Source: Micromonosporaceae bacterium KJ-029 (GTDB lineage Bacteria > Actinomycetota > Actinomycetes > Mycobacteriales > Micromonosporaceae). Taken from it: a stretch of DNA of 64,000 bases. The stretch's first letter is position 1. Every line of letters starts with the position of its first letter. The stretch lies in the NCBI GenBank assembly GCA_005402585.1, contig BIFP01000048.1, forward strand, positions 124,001 to 188,000. The letters are read 5' to 3'. This document shows positions 41,680 through 50,717 of this stretch, in pieces. The notes under the pieces were generated by a model, which worked only from the letters and a program-made list of their open reading frames with translations, had not been told where the DNA came from and made no database searches. The position numbers were made by a program, and so were the translations under genes.

Positions 41680-42827
41680 ATCCGTTGCAGGATCGACGCG
41701 GTGCCCAGTGCCCCACCGCAGCACATGGTCACCAGGGCCAGTTCCCGGTCGGTGCGCTCCAGCTCATGCAACGCGCTGACCAGCAGCCGGGTACCGGAGG
41801 CGCCCAGCGGGTGACCCAGCGCGATCGCGCCGCCGTTGACGTTGACCCGGTCCGGATCGGCGTCGTGGGCGGCCGTCCAGGCGAGTACGACGGCCGCGAA
41901 GGCCTCGTTGACCTCGGCCAGGTCGATGTCGGACAGCCGCATCTTCGCCCGGTCGAGAATCTTGCGGGTGGCCACCACCGGCCCCTCCAGCAGCAGGTAC
42001 GGGTCGGATCCGGTGACGACCTGGTGCAGCATCCTGGCCCGGGGACGCAGCCCCAGCGCGGCAGCCCGCTCAGCCGACATCCACAGGACGGCCGCCGCGC
42101 CGTCGGAGATCTGCGAGGTGGTGCCGGCGGTGTGCACACCCCCGTCGACGGTGGGCCGCAGGCCGGCCAGCCCGTCCCGGGTGGTCTCGCGCAGTCCCTG
42201 GTCCCGGGTGACCTCGACGGTGCCCCCGGCGCCGTCGGGAGCGCGCACGGTGACCACCTCGGCGTCGAAGCGCCGCTGCGCCCAGGCCTGGGCCGCGCGC
42301 CGCTGGGAGCGCAGCCCGTACGCGTCGGCGGCGGCCCGGTCGACGCCGTACCGGGCGGCGATCCGTTCCGCGCCGCCGAACTGCGCCTTCGGCGGGTCGT
42401 CCCACGGGTAGTCGTCGGTCTTGTAGTGGCCGGGGCCCTGGTAGAGGTTGGTGCCCACCGGCACCCGGGACATCGACTCCACCCCGCAGGCGATGCCGAC
42501 GTCGATGACCCCGGCGGTGATCAACGCGGCGACCAGGTGGTTGGCCTGCTGCGCCGAGCCGCAGGAGACGTCCACCGTGGTGCAGGCCACCTCCGGGTCC
42601 AGCCCGGTGCTCAACCAGGCGTTACGGGTCACGTTGAGGCTCTGCTCGCCGACCTGCGTGACGCAGCCGCCGATGATCTGGTCCACCTCGGACGGTGGCA
42701 GGCCGACCCGGTCGAGCACCTCCCGTTGCACGGTACGCAGCAGCTCGACCGCCTTCAGGCCGCTGAGCCAGCCGTCGCGCCGGCCGATCGGGGTACGTGC
42801 CGCGGCGACGATGACCGCCTCTGCCAT
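41676..42827 (-). CDS. Thiolase (acetyl-CoA acetyltransferase family)
   Basis: 383 residues from ATG 42827, preferred to GTG 42836 for its spacing to GAGG. All thiolase residues are present: Cys in VSCGSAQQANHLV, His in NEAFAAVVLAW and ALGHPLGASG, and the second Cys in MCCGGALG. The GGAERIAARYGVDRAAAD segment resembles thiolases of steroid or branched-chain degradation. It may cleave a beta-ketoacyl-CoA to supply a shortened acid, or condense acetyl-CoA. Confidence 0.92.
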   Translation of the reverse strand: MAEAVIVAAARTPIGRRDGWLSGLKAVELLRTVQREVLDRVGLPPSEVDQIIGGCVTQVGEQSLNVTRNAWLSTGLDPEVACTTVDVSCGSAQQANHLVAALITAGVIDVGIACGVESMSRVPVGTNLYQGPGHYKTDDYPWDDPPKAQFGGAERIAARYGVDRAAADAYGLRSQRRAAQAWAQRRFDAEVVTVRAPDGAGGTVEVTRDQGLRETTRDGLAGLRPTVDGGVHTAGTTSQISDGAAAVLWMSAERAAALGLRPRARMLHQVVTGSDPYLLLEGPVVATRKILDRAKMRLSDIDLAEVNEAFAAVVLAWTAAHDADPDRVNVNGGAIALGHPLGASGTRLLVSALHELERTDRELALVTMCCGGALGTASILQRM

Positions 42828-42832
42828 GGTCC

Positions 42833-43027
42833 TCACTCCTCGCGCAGCGACAGGGCGAGCTTGGGGCAGCTGCGTACCGCCGTCTCCACCAGCGGCAACT
42901 GCGCCGCCGACGGCTGCTCGACCAGCACGTACATGAAGTCGTCGTCCCGGATCTCGAACACCTCGGGCGCGCTGTCGGCGCAGACCCCGTGGCTGTCACA
43001 CCGGTCGTAGTCCACGACTATCCGCAT
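42833..43027 (-). CDS. Ferredoxin (probably 3Fe-4S) for the cluster P450
   Basis: 64 residues. Cys ligands lie in RCDSHGVCAD (C-x5-C) and near the C-terminus in SCPKLAL, the arrangement of small actinobacterial P450 ferredoxins, which usually hold a 3Fe-4S cluster. First gene of the leftward operon that ends with a P450 gene, so it is the likely electron donor. Confidence 0.9.
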   Translation of the reverse strand: MRIVVDYDRCDSHGVCADSAPEVFEIRDDDFMYVLVEQPSAAQLPLVETAVRSCPKLALSLREE

Positions 43028-43208
43028 CGTCTTCTCCCACGCTCGTGTCGGGTTGGCCGGGCACGCTCACGATAGATGACGCATGTAGGATTTGCCGACA
43101 CGCAGAAGCGACAGACACTTGTGCGCGGGAAGACACGTCGCATAGCGTCAGTCGGGTCCGCCCCGGGCGGAAGCTATTCCCCCGTCCGGCACGTCCTGGA
43201 GGCCGACC
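43028..43208. promoter_or_regulatory. Divergent promoter region of the two main biosynthetic operons
   Basis: 181 bases between the ferredoxin start (-) and the aryl-AMP ligase start (+). It is AT-richer around 43070-43130 and holds GTGTCG at 43045 and CGACAC at about 43098, like other intergenic regions of this cluster. A GGAGG ribosome binding site lies just before ATG 43209. It probably drives both operons from one control region. Confidence 0.55.
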
Positions 43209-44804
43209 ATGCTGACCGGATGCGTACCCTGGCCCGACGACCTCGCCCGGCGCTACCGCCACGACGGCATCTGGCGCGGGGAGGTGCTGGGTGACCTGCT
43301 GCGCCCCTGGGCGGCTCGCGACCCCGACCGCACCGCCGTGGTGACCCGCCACGGCCGGCACAGCTACGCCGAGCTGGACAGCCGGGCCGACCGGCTGGCG
43401 GCCGGGCTGGTCGCGCTCGGCATCGGTCCCGGCGACCGGGTCGTCGTGCAGCTGCCGAACACCCCCGACTTCGTGGTGACGTGTGTGGCGCTTTTCCGCG
43501 TCGGCGCGTTGCCGGTGCTCGCGCTACCCGCCCACCGCCGGGCCGAGCTGGTCTACCTGGCCGAGTACGCCGGCGCGGTGGCGCTGGTGGTGCCCGACGT
43601 GGTGGCCGGCACCGACCACCGGGACCTGGCCCGGGCCGTGCGCCAGGCGGTGCCCGGGGTCAAGCACGTGCTGGTGGCCGGCGAGGCGCAGGAGCTGACC
43701 GCGCTGGCGGACGTCGACGCCGACCCGGTGGAGCTGCCCGCCCCCGACCCTTCGGAGGTGGCGTTCTTCCTGCTCTCCGGCGGCACCACCGGCCTGCCCA
43801 AGCTGATCCCGCGCACCCACGACGACTACGCCTTCCAGCTGCGGGCCACCGCCGAGGCGATGGGCTTCGACGAGCACGGCGCGTACCTCGCCGCGCTGCC
43901 GGTGGCGCACAACGCCGCGCTCGGCTGCCCGGGGGTGCTGGGGGCGCTGCGCGCCGGTGGCCGGGCCGTGCTGGCCGCCAGCCCCGCCCCGGACGAGGTG
44001 TTCCCGCTGATCGCGGCCGAGCGGGTCACCCTGACCACGCTGATGCCGGCGCTGCTGCCGGTGTGGACGGAGACCGCCGGCATCTTCGGCGCCGACCTGT
44101 CGAATCTGATCATCGAGGTGGGCGGCGCCACGCTCAGCCCGGAGGTGGCCCGCAAGGTACGGCCCGCCACCGGTGCCACCCTGACCCACTGGTTCGGCAT
44201 GGCCGAGGGCGTGCTCTGCTTCACCCGACCCGACGACGGTGACGAGGCCGCCGCCACCAGCCAGGGCACCCCGCTGAGCCCGGCCGACGAGTTGCGCGTG
44301 GTGGACGACGCCGACCGCGGCGTCCCCGACGGCGAGGTCGGGGAGCTGCTGGCCCGTGGCCCGTGCACGCTGCGCGGCTACTACGCCGTGCCCGAGCACA
44401 ACCGCACCGTGTTCACCACCGACGGGTACCTGCGCACCGGTGACCTGGTGCGCCGCGACCCCGCCGGGCGGCTGGTCGTGGTCGGCCGGATCAAGGACGT
44501 GGTCAACCGGGGCGGCGAGAAGGTTTCCGTCGACGAGGTCGAGGGGCACCTGGTGGCCCACCCGGCGATCCGCACCGCCGCCGTCGTGCCGGTGCCCGAC
44601 TCCCGGCTCGGCGAGAAGGCCTGCGCCGTCGTCGTCGCCCGGGGCACCCCGCCCAGCCTCGCCGAGGTCCGCGACTTCCTGCGCGAACGCGGGCTGGCCG
44701 ATTTCAAGCTCCCGGACCGGCTGCACGTCACCGGTGAGCTGCCGTACACCCCGGTCGGCAAGATCGACCGCCGGGCGCTGGCCCGCGAGGTGGCGGCGGC
44801 GTGA
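43209..44804 (+). CDS. Aryl-acid AMP ligase (DhbE/EntE/YbtE family)
   Basis: 531 residues, the length of 2,3-dihydroxybenzoate/salicylate AMP ligases; the N-terminus VPWPDDLARRYRHDGIWRGE is characteristic. P-loop LLSGGTTGLPKLI, WFGMAEG, TGDLVRRD and C-terminal TPVGKIDRR are present. The aryl-pocket loop reads HNAALGCPG. By EntE/DhbE numbering, Asn235 is kept, residue 236 (Tyr/Phe in known enzymes) is Ala, and residue 240 is Cys, as in salicylate-type rather than 2,3-dihydroxybenzoate-type ligases. It should load an aryl or related acid onto the carrier protein at 46224. It overlaps the FAD oxidase gene by GTGA. Confidence 0.92.
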   Translation: MLTGCVPWPDDLARRYRHDGIWRGEVLGDLLRPWAARDPDRTAVVTRHGRHSYAELDSRADRLAAGLVALGIGPGDRVVVQLPNTPDFVVTCVALFRVGALPVLALPAHRRAELVYLAEYAGAVALVVPDVVAGTDHRDLARAVRQAVPGVKHVLVAGEAQELTALADVDADPVELPAPDPSEVAFFLLSGGTTGLPKLIPRTHDDYAFQLRATAEAMGFDEHGAYLAALPVAHNAALGCPGVLGALRAGGRAVLAASPAPDEVFPLIAAERVTLTTLMPALLPVWTETAGIFGADLSNLIIEVGGATLSPEVARKVRPATGATLTHWFGMAEGVLCFTRPDDGDEAAATSQGTPLSPADELRVVDDADRGVPDGEVGELLARGPCTLRGYYAVPEHNRTVFTTDGYLRTGDLVRRDPAGRLVVVGRIKDVVNRGGEKVSVDEVEGHLVAHPAIRTAAVVPVPDSRLGEKACAVVVARGTPPSLAEVRDFLRERGLADFKLPDRLHVTGELPYTPVGKIDRRALAREVAAA

Positions 44805-46195
44805 CCCGCCCGCCGGTCACCACCCCCGCCACCGACACCGGACGGGTGCTCTGGCTCGACGGGCTGCCCGCCGACCATCTCGCCGCCCGGCCGCCGCTGG
44901 ACGGCGACACCACCGCCGACGTGGCCATCGTCGGGGCCGGCTACACCGGCCTGTGGACCGCCTACTACCTGAGCATCTGGCGACCCGAGCTGTCGGTGGT
45001 GGTGGTCGACGCCGGCCGGGCCGGTTTCGGTGCCTCCGGCCGCAACGGCGGCTGGTGCACCGCCGAGATGCCGGCACTGCTGATGAGCCTGGTCCGCCGG
45101 CACGGTCCGATGGCCGCGATGCGGCTGTACCGGGCCGGGCAGCGTACCCTCGACGAACTTCACCGGGTGCTCACCACCGAGGGGATCGACGCGCACTGGC
45201 GGCACGACGGCTCGCTCTACGTGGCCCGCAGTGCCCCGCAGGTCGACCGGCTGCGCGGCTGGCACGACGTACGGGCCAAGCTCGGCATCGGCGGGCTCAC
45301 CCTGACCGTCGGCCCGCAGGCGGCCGAACGGGTCGGGCTGACCGGTGTGCGGGCCACCGCGTACACCCCGCACTGCGTCACCGTGCAGCCGGCCCGCATC
45401 GCCCGCGGCCTGCTCGCCGCGGTGGAACGCCGGGGGGTACGCGTCGCCGAGCGGACCCGGGCCACCCGGATCGCCCCGGGCCTGCTGGTCACCGACTCCG
45501 GCACCGTCCGCGCCCGGTCGGTGCTGTGCGCCACCGAGGGCTACACCGCCCGCCTGGCCGGGCACGCCCGCCGGGTACTGCCGCTGCACTCGTACGTGCT
45601 GGCCACCGAGCCGCTGGACGCCGCCACCTGGCGGCGACTGGGCTTCGACGACCACATGACCGTCGCCGAGTCCCGCTACCAGTTCGGCTACCTGCAACGC
45701 ACCCTCGACGACCGGCTGGTACTCGGCGGGCGGGGCGCCTACTACCGGTTCGGCTCCGCCACCGACCGCGGGGAAGCGGCCGGACGGCGGGCGTACGACC
45801 GGCTGCGGCGCACCCTCGCCGAGCTGCTGCCCGACCTGGCCGACGTGCCCGTGTCGCACCACTGGAGCGGGGTGTACGGGCTGCACCGGCACACCGAACC
45901 CGAGGTCGTCTACGACCGCGAGACCGGGCTGGGCCACGCCGGCGGGTACGGCGGCGAGGGCATCGCCCTGAGCAACCTGGCCGCCCGGTCGCTGGCCGCC
46001 CTGGTGGCCGGGGTCAGCCGGCCCGAGACCCGGCTGTGCTGGGTGGACAACGCATCGCGCCGCTGGGAGCCGGAGCCGCTGCGGTTCGTCGGGGTACGGG
46101 GCGTCAGCGCGGTCGCCACCGGCGCCGACCGCTACGAGCACCGTACCGACCGGGCGGCGCCACTGGCCCGGCTCGCCCTGCGCGCCATCGTGTGA
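44801..46195 (+). CDS. FAD-dependent amine oxidase-like oxidoreductase (DAO family)
   Basis: 464 residues from GTG 44801. FAD-binding DVAIVGAGYTGLWTAYYL is near residue 40, a FGASGRNGGW loop follows, and the late GYGGEGIALSN motif closes the FAD site, all typical of glycine/gamma-glutamylputrescine oxidase-like DAO proteins. It lies between the aryl-AMP ligase and the carrier/NRPS genes, so it may oxidise a thiazoline/thiazolidine or an amine intermediate. A paralogue is at 53867-55273. Confidence 0.88.
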   Translation: MTRPPVTTPATDTGRVLWLDGLPADHLAARPPLDGDTTADVAIVGAGYTGLWTAYYLSIWRPELSVVVVDAGRAGFGASGRNGGWCTAEMPALLMSLVRRHGPMAAMRLYRAGQRTLDELHRVLTTEGIDAHWRHDGSLYVARSAPQVDRLRGWHDVRAKLGIGGLTLTVGPQAAERVGLTGVRATAYTPHCVTVQPARIARGLLAAVERRGVRVAERTRATRIAPGLLVTDSGTVRARSVLCATEGYTARLAGHARRVLPLHSYVLATEPLDAATWRRLGFDDHMTVAESRYQFGYLQRTLDDRLVLGGRGAYYRFGSATDRGEAAGRRAYDRLRRTLAELLPDLADVPVSHHWSGVYGLHRHTEPEVVYDRETGLGHAGGYGGEGIALSNLAARSLAALVAGVSRPETRLCWVDNASRRWEPEPLRFVGVRGVSAVATGADRYEHRTDRAAPLARLALRAIV

Positions 46196-46223
46196 GCCGT
46201 TGATCAGCGAGGAGGAGGCTGGC

Positions 46224-46454
46224 GTGGACGATCTGCAGAGGATGCGCAAGGTCTGGGAGTTCATCTTCCAGCAGCCGGTCACCGACGGCTCCGACTTCTT
46301 CACCGACCTCGACGGCGACTCGATGGCCGCCGCCGCGCTCGTGCACCACGTCGCCGAGGAGTTCGGGGTCTCGCTGCCGCTGTTCGAGGTCTTCGACCGC
46401 CCGACGCCCGCGGAACTGCTCGCGGCCGTACGGGAACAGTCCACGGTCGGCTGA
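46224..46454 (+). CDS. Free-standing (aryl) carrier protein
   Basis: 76 residues from GTG 46224, which follows GAGGAGGAGG at good spacing; the frame also opens at TTG 46200. The phosphopantetheine site is Ser33 in LDGDSMAAAAL. It lies between the aryl-AMP ligase and the Cy-A-T-TE NRPS, the position of an ArCP that presents the starter acid to the Cy domain. Confidence 0.88.
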   Translation: MDDLQRMRKVWEFIFQQPVTDGSDFFTDLDGDSMAAAALVHHVAEEFGVSLPLFEVFDRPTPAELLAAVREQSTVG

Positions 46455-46482
46455 CCGCCGCCTGCGTCCCGCAAGGAGCACG

Positions 46483-49400
46483 ATGGACCAGCTCACGGCA
46501 ACCGGCTTCGGACTCAGCGACCTGCAACAGGCGTACCTGATCGGTGAGCTGGGTGACTTCCAGCTCGGCGGCCCCGCCCTGTTCTACGAGGAGTACGTCT
46601 GCCCGCCGTTCGACACCGACGCGTTCGCCGCGGCCGTGGGTACCCTCGTCCGCCGGCACCCGATGCTGCGCTGCGCCGTCGACGAGGCGGGCCTGGTGCG
46701 GATCCTGGACGACCCGCCGTCGCCGCTCGCGGTGCGGTCGCTGCGCGGCGAGTCCCCGGCGGAGCGCGCGGCGCTGCTGGCCGCCAGCCGCCGCGAGCTG
46801 TCCGGCGACGGTCCGCCGCTGTCCGGCCCGGCCGCGTTCCGGATGGTCGTCTGGGTCGACGACGCGGAGTTCCTGGTGCAGATGGCGGGCCGGCTGATGG
46901 TCTTCGACGGCCAGTCCGGCGAGGTGTTCGCCCAGGAGCTGCGCACCCTGCTGGCCGGCGGCACGCTCACCCCACTGGACTTCAGCTACGAGCAGTACCG
47001 CCGGGAGCTGGAGCAGCGCCGCGACGGCCCGGAGTACGCAACGGCCCGCCACTACTGGACCGAGCGGATCGACGAGCTGCCCGGCGCCCCGGAGCTGCCG
47101 CTGCGCCGGGGCGGTCGGCACGACGGCGCGCTGGTGCGGCGGGTCTTCGCGCTGCCGGTGGAGCTGACCGACGCGTTCACCGCGGCGCTGCGCCGCCGCC
47201 GGCTCACCCCGACGATGGCCGTCGCCGCCGCGTTCGCCCGGGTGCTCCGGCACTGGAGCCGTCAGGCCCGGTTCACCGTCAACATCATGTACGGCGAGCG
47301 GCTCAACCTGCACCCGGACGTGTCCCGGCTGATCGGCAGCTTCGCCAGCACCCTGCTGCTGGAGTGTTCGCCGGCGGCCGGGGAGGGCGACTTCACCGCC
47401 GACGCCGCCGCGCTGCGCTCGCGGATGCTGCGCGACATGGCCCACGGCGCGTTCAGCGGTGTGTCCGTGATCCGCGAGCTGAACCGCCGCTCCGGCACCG
47501 TCTCCGGCGCCCGGATGCCGGTGGTCTTCACCAGCATGCTCGGGCTCGGCTCCGACACCGACCCGGTCTTCCTGGAACTGCTCGGCTGGCAGCGCCGCGA
47601 GTCGATGGTGCGTACCCCGCAGGTGGCCTTCGACCACCAGGTGTTCATGCGGTCCGGCGAAATGGTGTTCAGCTGGGACACCGCCGACGATCTCTACCCG
47701 GCCGGCCTGGTCGACGAGATGTTCGCCGCGTACCAGCGGTTGCTGGTCGACCTGGCCACCGACGACGCGGCCTGGACGGCGACCCGGGGCGACCGGCTGA
47801 CCCCCGACCGGCAACTGGCGGTGCGGGCCCGGGTCAACGACACCGCCGCCGAGGTGACCCCGCTGACCCTGCACGGCATGTTCCTGGCGCAGGCCCGCCG
47901 CACCCCGCACGCCGAGGCCGTGCTCACCCCGGCCGGCGGTACCACGTACCGGCAGCTGCGAACCCGGGCCGGGGCTGTGGCCGCCGCGCTGCGGGCCGCC
48001 GGACGCGGCCCCGGCGACCTGGTCGCGGTCGTCGCCGAACGCGGCGTCGACCAGATCGCCGCGCTGCTCGGCGTGCTGATGACCGGCGCCGCCTACGTGC
48101 CGATCTCCCCCGCCTGGCCGCCCCGACGCCGGGCGCAGATTCTCACCGGCGCCGCGGTCCGCGCGGTACTCGGCCAGACCGACGACGACCTCGCCGGCGC
48201 CCCCACCGACGCGGTCCGGTTTCGCCTCGACGACCTGCCGGCGGGCGACCTGCCGGACACCGAGGCGGCCGACGACCCGGAGGCGCTGGCGTACGTCATC
48301 TTCACCTCCGGCACGACCGGCACGCCGAAGGGCGTGATGATCCGCCACCAGAGCGCGGCGAACACCATCGTGGACGTCAACGAACGCTTCGGGGTCACCG
48401 CCGCCGACCGGGTGCTGGCGGTCTCGGAGTTCACCTTCGACCTGTCCGTGTACGACGTGTTCGGGCTGCTGGCCGTCGGCGGCGCGGTGGTCGTGCCCGA
48501 TCCCGGGCAGGCCCGCGAGGTCGTGCACCTGCACGAGCTGGTGCGCCGGGCGGAGGTGACCGTGTGGAACTCGGTCCCCGCCTACCTGGCGATGTTCGTC
48601 GACTACGTGCGCGCGGCGGCCGAGCGGGAACGGCCGCGACGGCTGCGACTCGCCATGGTCAGCGGCGACTGGGTGCCGCTGCCGCTGGGCCGCGAGCTGG
48701 CCGAGATCGCGCCCGCCGCCCGGTGCGTCGCGCTCGGCGGGGCAACCGAGGCGTCGATCTGGTCGAACTGGTTCGACGTACCCGTCCGGGTGCCGAGCGG
48801 CTGGACCAGCGTCCCGTACGGCTGGCCGCTGCGCAACCAGCGCTTCCACGTGCTCGACGCCCGGCTCGCCGACCGGCCCGACTGGGTGCCCGGGGACCTG
48901 TACATCGCCGGCCGGGGGCTCGCCGACGGCTACCTGCACGCGCCCGAGCTGACCGTCGCGGCGTTCGTCACCCACCCGGTGACCGGCGAGCGGCTCTACC
49001 GCACCGGTGACCTGGGCCGGTACCGGCCGGACGGGGTGATCGAGTTCCTCGGCCGGGACGACCCGCAGGTGAAGATCAACGGTTTCCGGGTGGAACTCGG
49101 GGAGATCGAGGCCGCCCTGGTCGAGCAGCCCGGGGTCGCCGACGCGGTGGTGGTCGCCCGCCGTGGCGAGCGGGGCGCGTCGCTGGTCGCCTTCGTCGCC
49201 GCCGAGGCGGCGAAGCCGGATTTCGCCGACGAACTGCGCGAGGCGCTGGGCGCGGCGCTGCCCGCGTACCTGGTGCCGCCGGTGATCGAGGTACGCGACG
49301 CGTTGCCGCTGACCGGCAACGGCAAGGTGGACCGGTCCGCGCTGGCCGCGGCGGCCGCCGGCCTCGCCCCGGCCACCGGCGAGTTCCGCGCCCCGCGGAA

Positions 49401-50439
49401 CGCCACCCAGCGGCGGCTGGCCGCGCTCTGGTCGGAGCTGCTCGACGTGCCGGTGGTCGGCATCGACGACGCGTTCTTCGCCCTCGGCGGCAGCTCGTTG
49501 CAGGCGGCGCAGCTGATGAACCGGGTCGAGCGGGAGTTCGGCAGCCGGCTGCCGTTGGCCGCCCTGTACCAGCACCGCACGGTCGCCGAACTGGCCCGAC
49601 TGCTCGACGCCCGTGGCCGTGAGGCCACCCCGTCGGCGGTCCAGCCGCTGGCGCCCGGCGACGGCCCCGCGATCGTGCTGATCCACCCGGTCGGCGGGGA
49701 TCTGCTCTGCTACCGCGAACTGGTCGAGCGGCTACGCGGCGACTGGTCGGTGCTCGGCGTCGCGTCACCCGCGCTGGACGGCGCGGTCCCGGTGCCGCCG
49801 ACGCTGACCGAGCTGGCCGGCGGCTACCTCGACGAGGTGCGCGCCGCGCTGCCGGAGGCCACGCCGGTGCGGCTGGTCGGCTGGTCGCTGGGGGCGGTGC
49901 TGGCGTATGAGATGGGTCGGCAGCTCGCCGACGCGGGGCGGGCGTGCACGGCGGTGCTGGTCGACCCGTGGGTCGGTCCGGCCGGCGCCCCCGGCGAACC
50001 GGCCGCCGCCGAGCTGGTCCGGGCGTTCCTGACCGACGTGACGCGGGGCGAGGTGGCCGGCGGCCTCCCGGTGGGCGACGGTGCCACCGGCGCGGACACC
50101 CTGCGCGCGGCCTGGCCCGCCGTGGCCGCCACCCGGCCGGAGCTGGCGTCGCTGGGCCTGGACGCGGCGCAGCGACTGTTCGAGGTCTTCGCCGCACACA
50201 CCCGGGCGCTGGTGCGCTACGAGGTGCCGGCGGCGCCGGGGCTCACCGTGCACCTGGTGGAGGCCCGGACCGCGCTGGGCGGCGCGGCCGGCGGCTATCT
50301 CGTGCCGCTGGGCGACCGGCTGCCCGACGGTGCCGTGACGAGCCGCCGACGGGTGCCGGGTGACCACTTCGCAGTCACCGACGCCGCTGGCGTGGCCACG
50401 GTCGCCGCCGCCGTCGCCACCGCCCTCACCGGTCACTGA
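46483..50439 (+). CDS. NRPS, Cy-A(Cys)-T-TE
   Basis: 1318 residues. Cy domain (about 10-440) starts with FGLSDLQQAYLIG and has PVVFTSMLG at 346-354. Its DxxxxDxxS motif reads R137-LMVF-D142-GQ-S145, so the first Asp is replaced by Arg. A domain (about 470-970) has TSGTTGTPKG near 608; ten pocket residues D653, L654, Y657, N696, M725, S727, L751, I759, W760, K948 equal the cysteine code DLYNLSLIWK with one conservative change. T domain: LGGSS with Ser1005. Type I TE: GWSLG with Ser1135. It should condense the acyl or aryl starter with cysteine, cyclise it to a thiazoline and release it. Confidence 0.94.
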   Translation: MDQLTATGFGLSDLQQAYLIGELGDFQLGGPALFYEEYVCPPFDTDAFAAAVGTLVRRHPMLRCAVDEAGLVRILDDPPSPLAVRSLRGESPAERAALLAASRRELSGDGPPLSGPAAFRMVVWVDDAEFLVQMAGRLMVFDGQSGEVFAQELRTLLAGGTLTPLDFSYEQYRRELEQRRDGPEYATARHYWTERIDELPGAPELPLRRGGRHDGALVRRVFALPVELTDAFTAALRRRRLTPTMAVAAAFARVLRHWSRQARFTVNIMYGERLNLHPDVSRLIGSFASTLLLECSPAAGEGDFTADAAALRSRMLRDMAHGAFSGVSVIRELNRRSGTVSGARMPVVFTSMLGLGSDTDPVFLELLGWQRRESMVRTPQVAFDHQVFMRSGEMVFSWDTADDLYPAGLVDEMFAAYQRLLVDLATDDAAWTATRGDRLTPDRQLAVRARVNDTAAEVTPLTLHGMFLAQARRTPHAEAVLTPAGGTTYRQLRTRAGAVAAALRAAGRGPGDLVAVVAERGVDQIAALLGVLMTGAAYVPISPAWPPRRRAQILTGAAVRAVLGQTDDDLAGAPTDAVRFRLDDLPAGDLPDTEAADDPEALAYVIFTSGTTGTPKGVMIRHQSAANTIVDVNERFGVTAADRVLAVSEFTFDLSVYDVFGLLAVGGAVVVPDPGQAREVVHLHELVRRAEVTVWNSVPAYLAMFVDYVRAAAERERPRRLRLAMVSGDWVPLPLGRELAEIAPAARCVALGGATEASIWSNWFDVPVRVPSGWTSVPYGWPLRNQRFHVLDARLADRPDWVPGDLYIAGRGLADGYLHAPELTVAAFVTHPVTGERLYRTGDLGRYRPDGVIEFLGRDDPQVKINGFRVELGEIEAALVEQPGVADAVVVARRGERGASLVAFVAAEAAKPDFADELREALGAALPAYLVPPVIEVRDALPLTGNGKVDRSALAAAAAGLAPATGEFRAPRNATQRRLAALWSELLDVPVVGIDDAFFALGGSSLQAAQLMNRVEREFGSRLPLAALYQHRTVAELARLLDARGREATPSAVQPLAPGDGPAIVLIHPVGGDLLCYRELVERLRGDWSVLGVASPALDGAVPVPPTLTELAGGYLDEVRAALPEATPVRLVGWSLGAVLAYEMGRQLADAGRACTAVLVDPWVGPAGAPGEPAAAELVRAFLTDVTRGEVAGGLPVGDGATGADTLRAAWPAVAATRPELASLGLDAAQRLFEVFAAHTRALVRYEVPAAPGLTVHLVEARTALGGAAGGYLVPLGDRLPDGAVTSRRRVPGDHFAVTDAAGVATVAAAVATALTGH

Positions 50440-50532
50440 ATCCCGACGGTGTCGGGCCGCACGGGTCGTTCCGCCACGCCGTCCACGAGTGGACCGGCAC
50501 TGACGCGGGGAGGATACCGCTGCTACCTCGCG

Positions 50533-50653
50533 CCCTGTCGAGCTGAGCCGTTTGTGCTATCGCCACGGCCTGCGGCCGGGCCCGCCGCCGGAAACGACGG
50601 CGCCCGGCTGGAGGCTTCAGCGGCGATCCGCTCGTGCTATCAGCTCGACAGGG
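50533..50653. repeat. 121-base element bounded by perfect 14-base inverted repeats
   Basis: CCCTGTCGAGCTGA (50533-50546) and TCAGCTCGACAGGG (50640-50653) are exact reverse complements. GTGCTATC is repeated directly inside (about 50555 and 50634). The element fills most of the 278-base gap between convergent NRPS and flavoprotein genes. It may be a long-stem terminator or a MITE-like remnant; no ORF is supported in the gap. Confidence 0.55.
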
Positions 50654-50717
50654 TCTGCCGACAGTTCCCGTGACTCGGCGGGTGAGGCTGGCAGGAGCCC
50701 CGTCCACCGCCTCGCTG

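Noticed and set aside
27621..43027. Reading the leftward operon as a steroid or aromatic catabolic locus
   Set aside because: The P450, thiolase, CoA-transferase, aldolase and HCCA-isomerase-like genes would fit, but a dedicated ACP, KS alpha/KS beta, ketoreductase and dehydratase are embedded and translationally coupled with them.
43209..50439. Naming the NRPS part as a pyochelin or yersiniabactin cluster
   Set aside because: Only one Cys module is present, no salicylate synthase, no siderophore receptor or iron-uptake genes are seen, and the AMP-ligase pocket differs. Only the enzyme types are shared.
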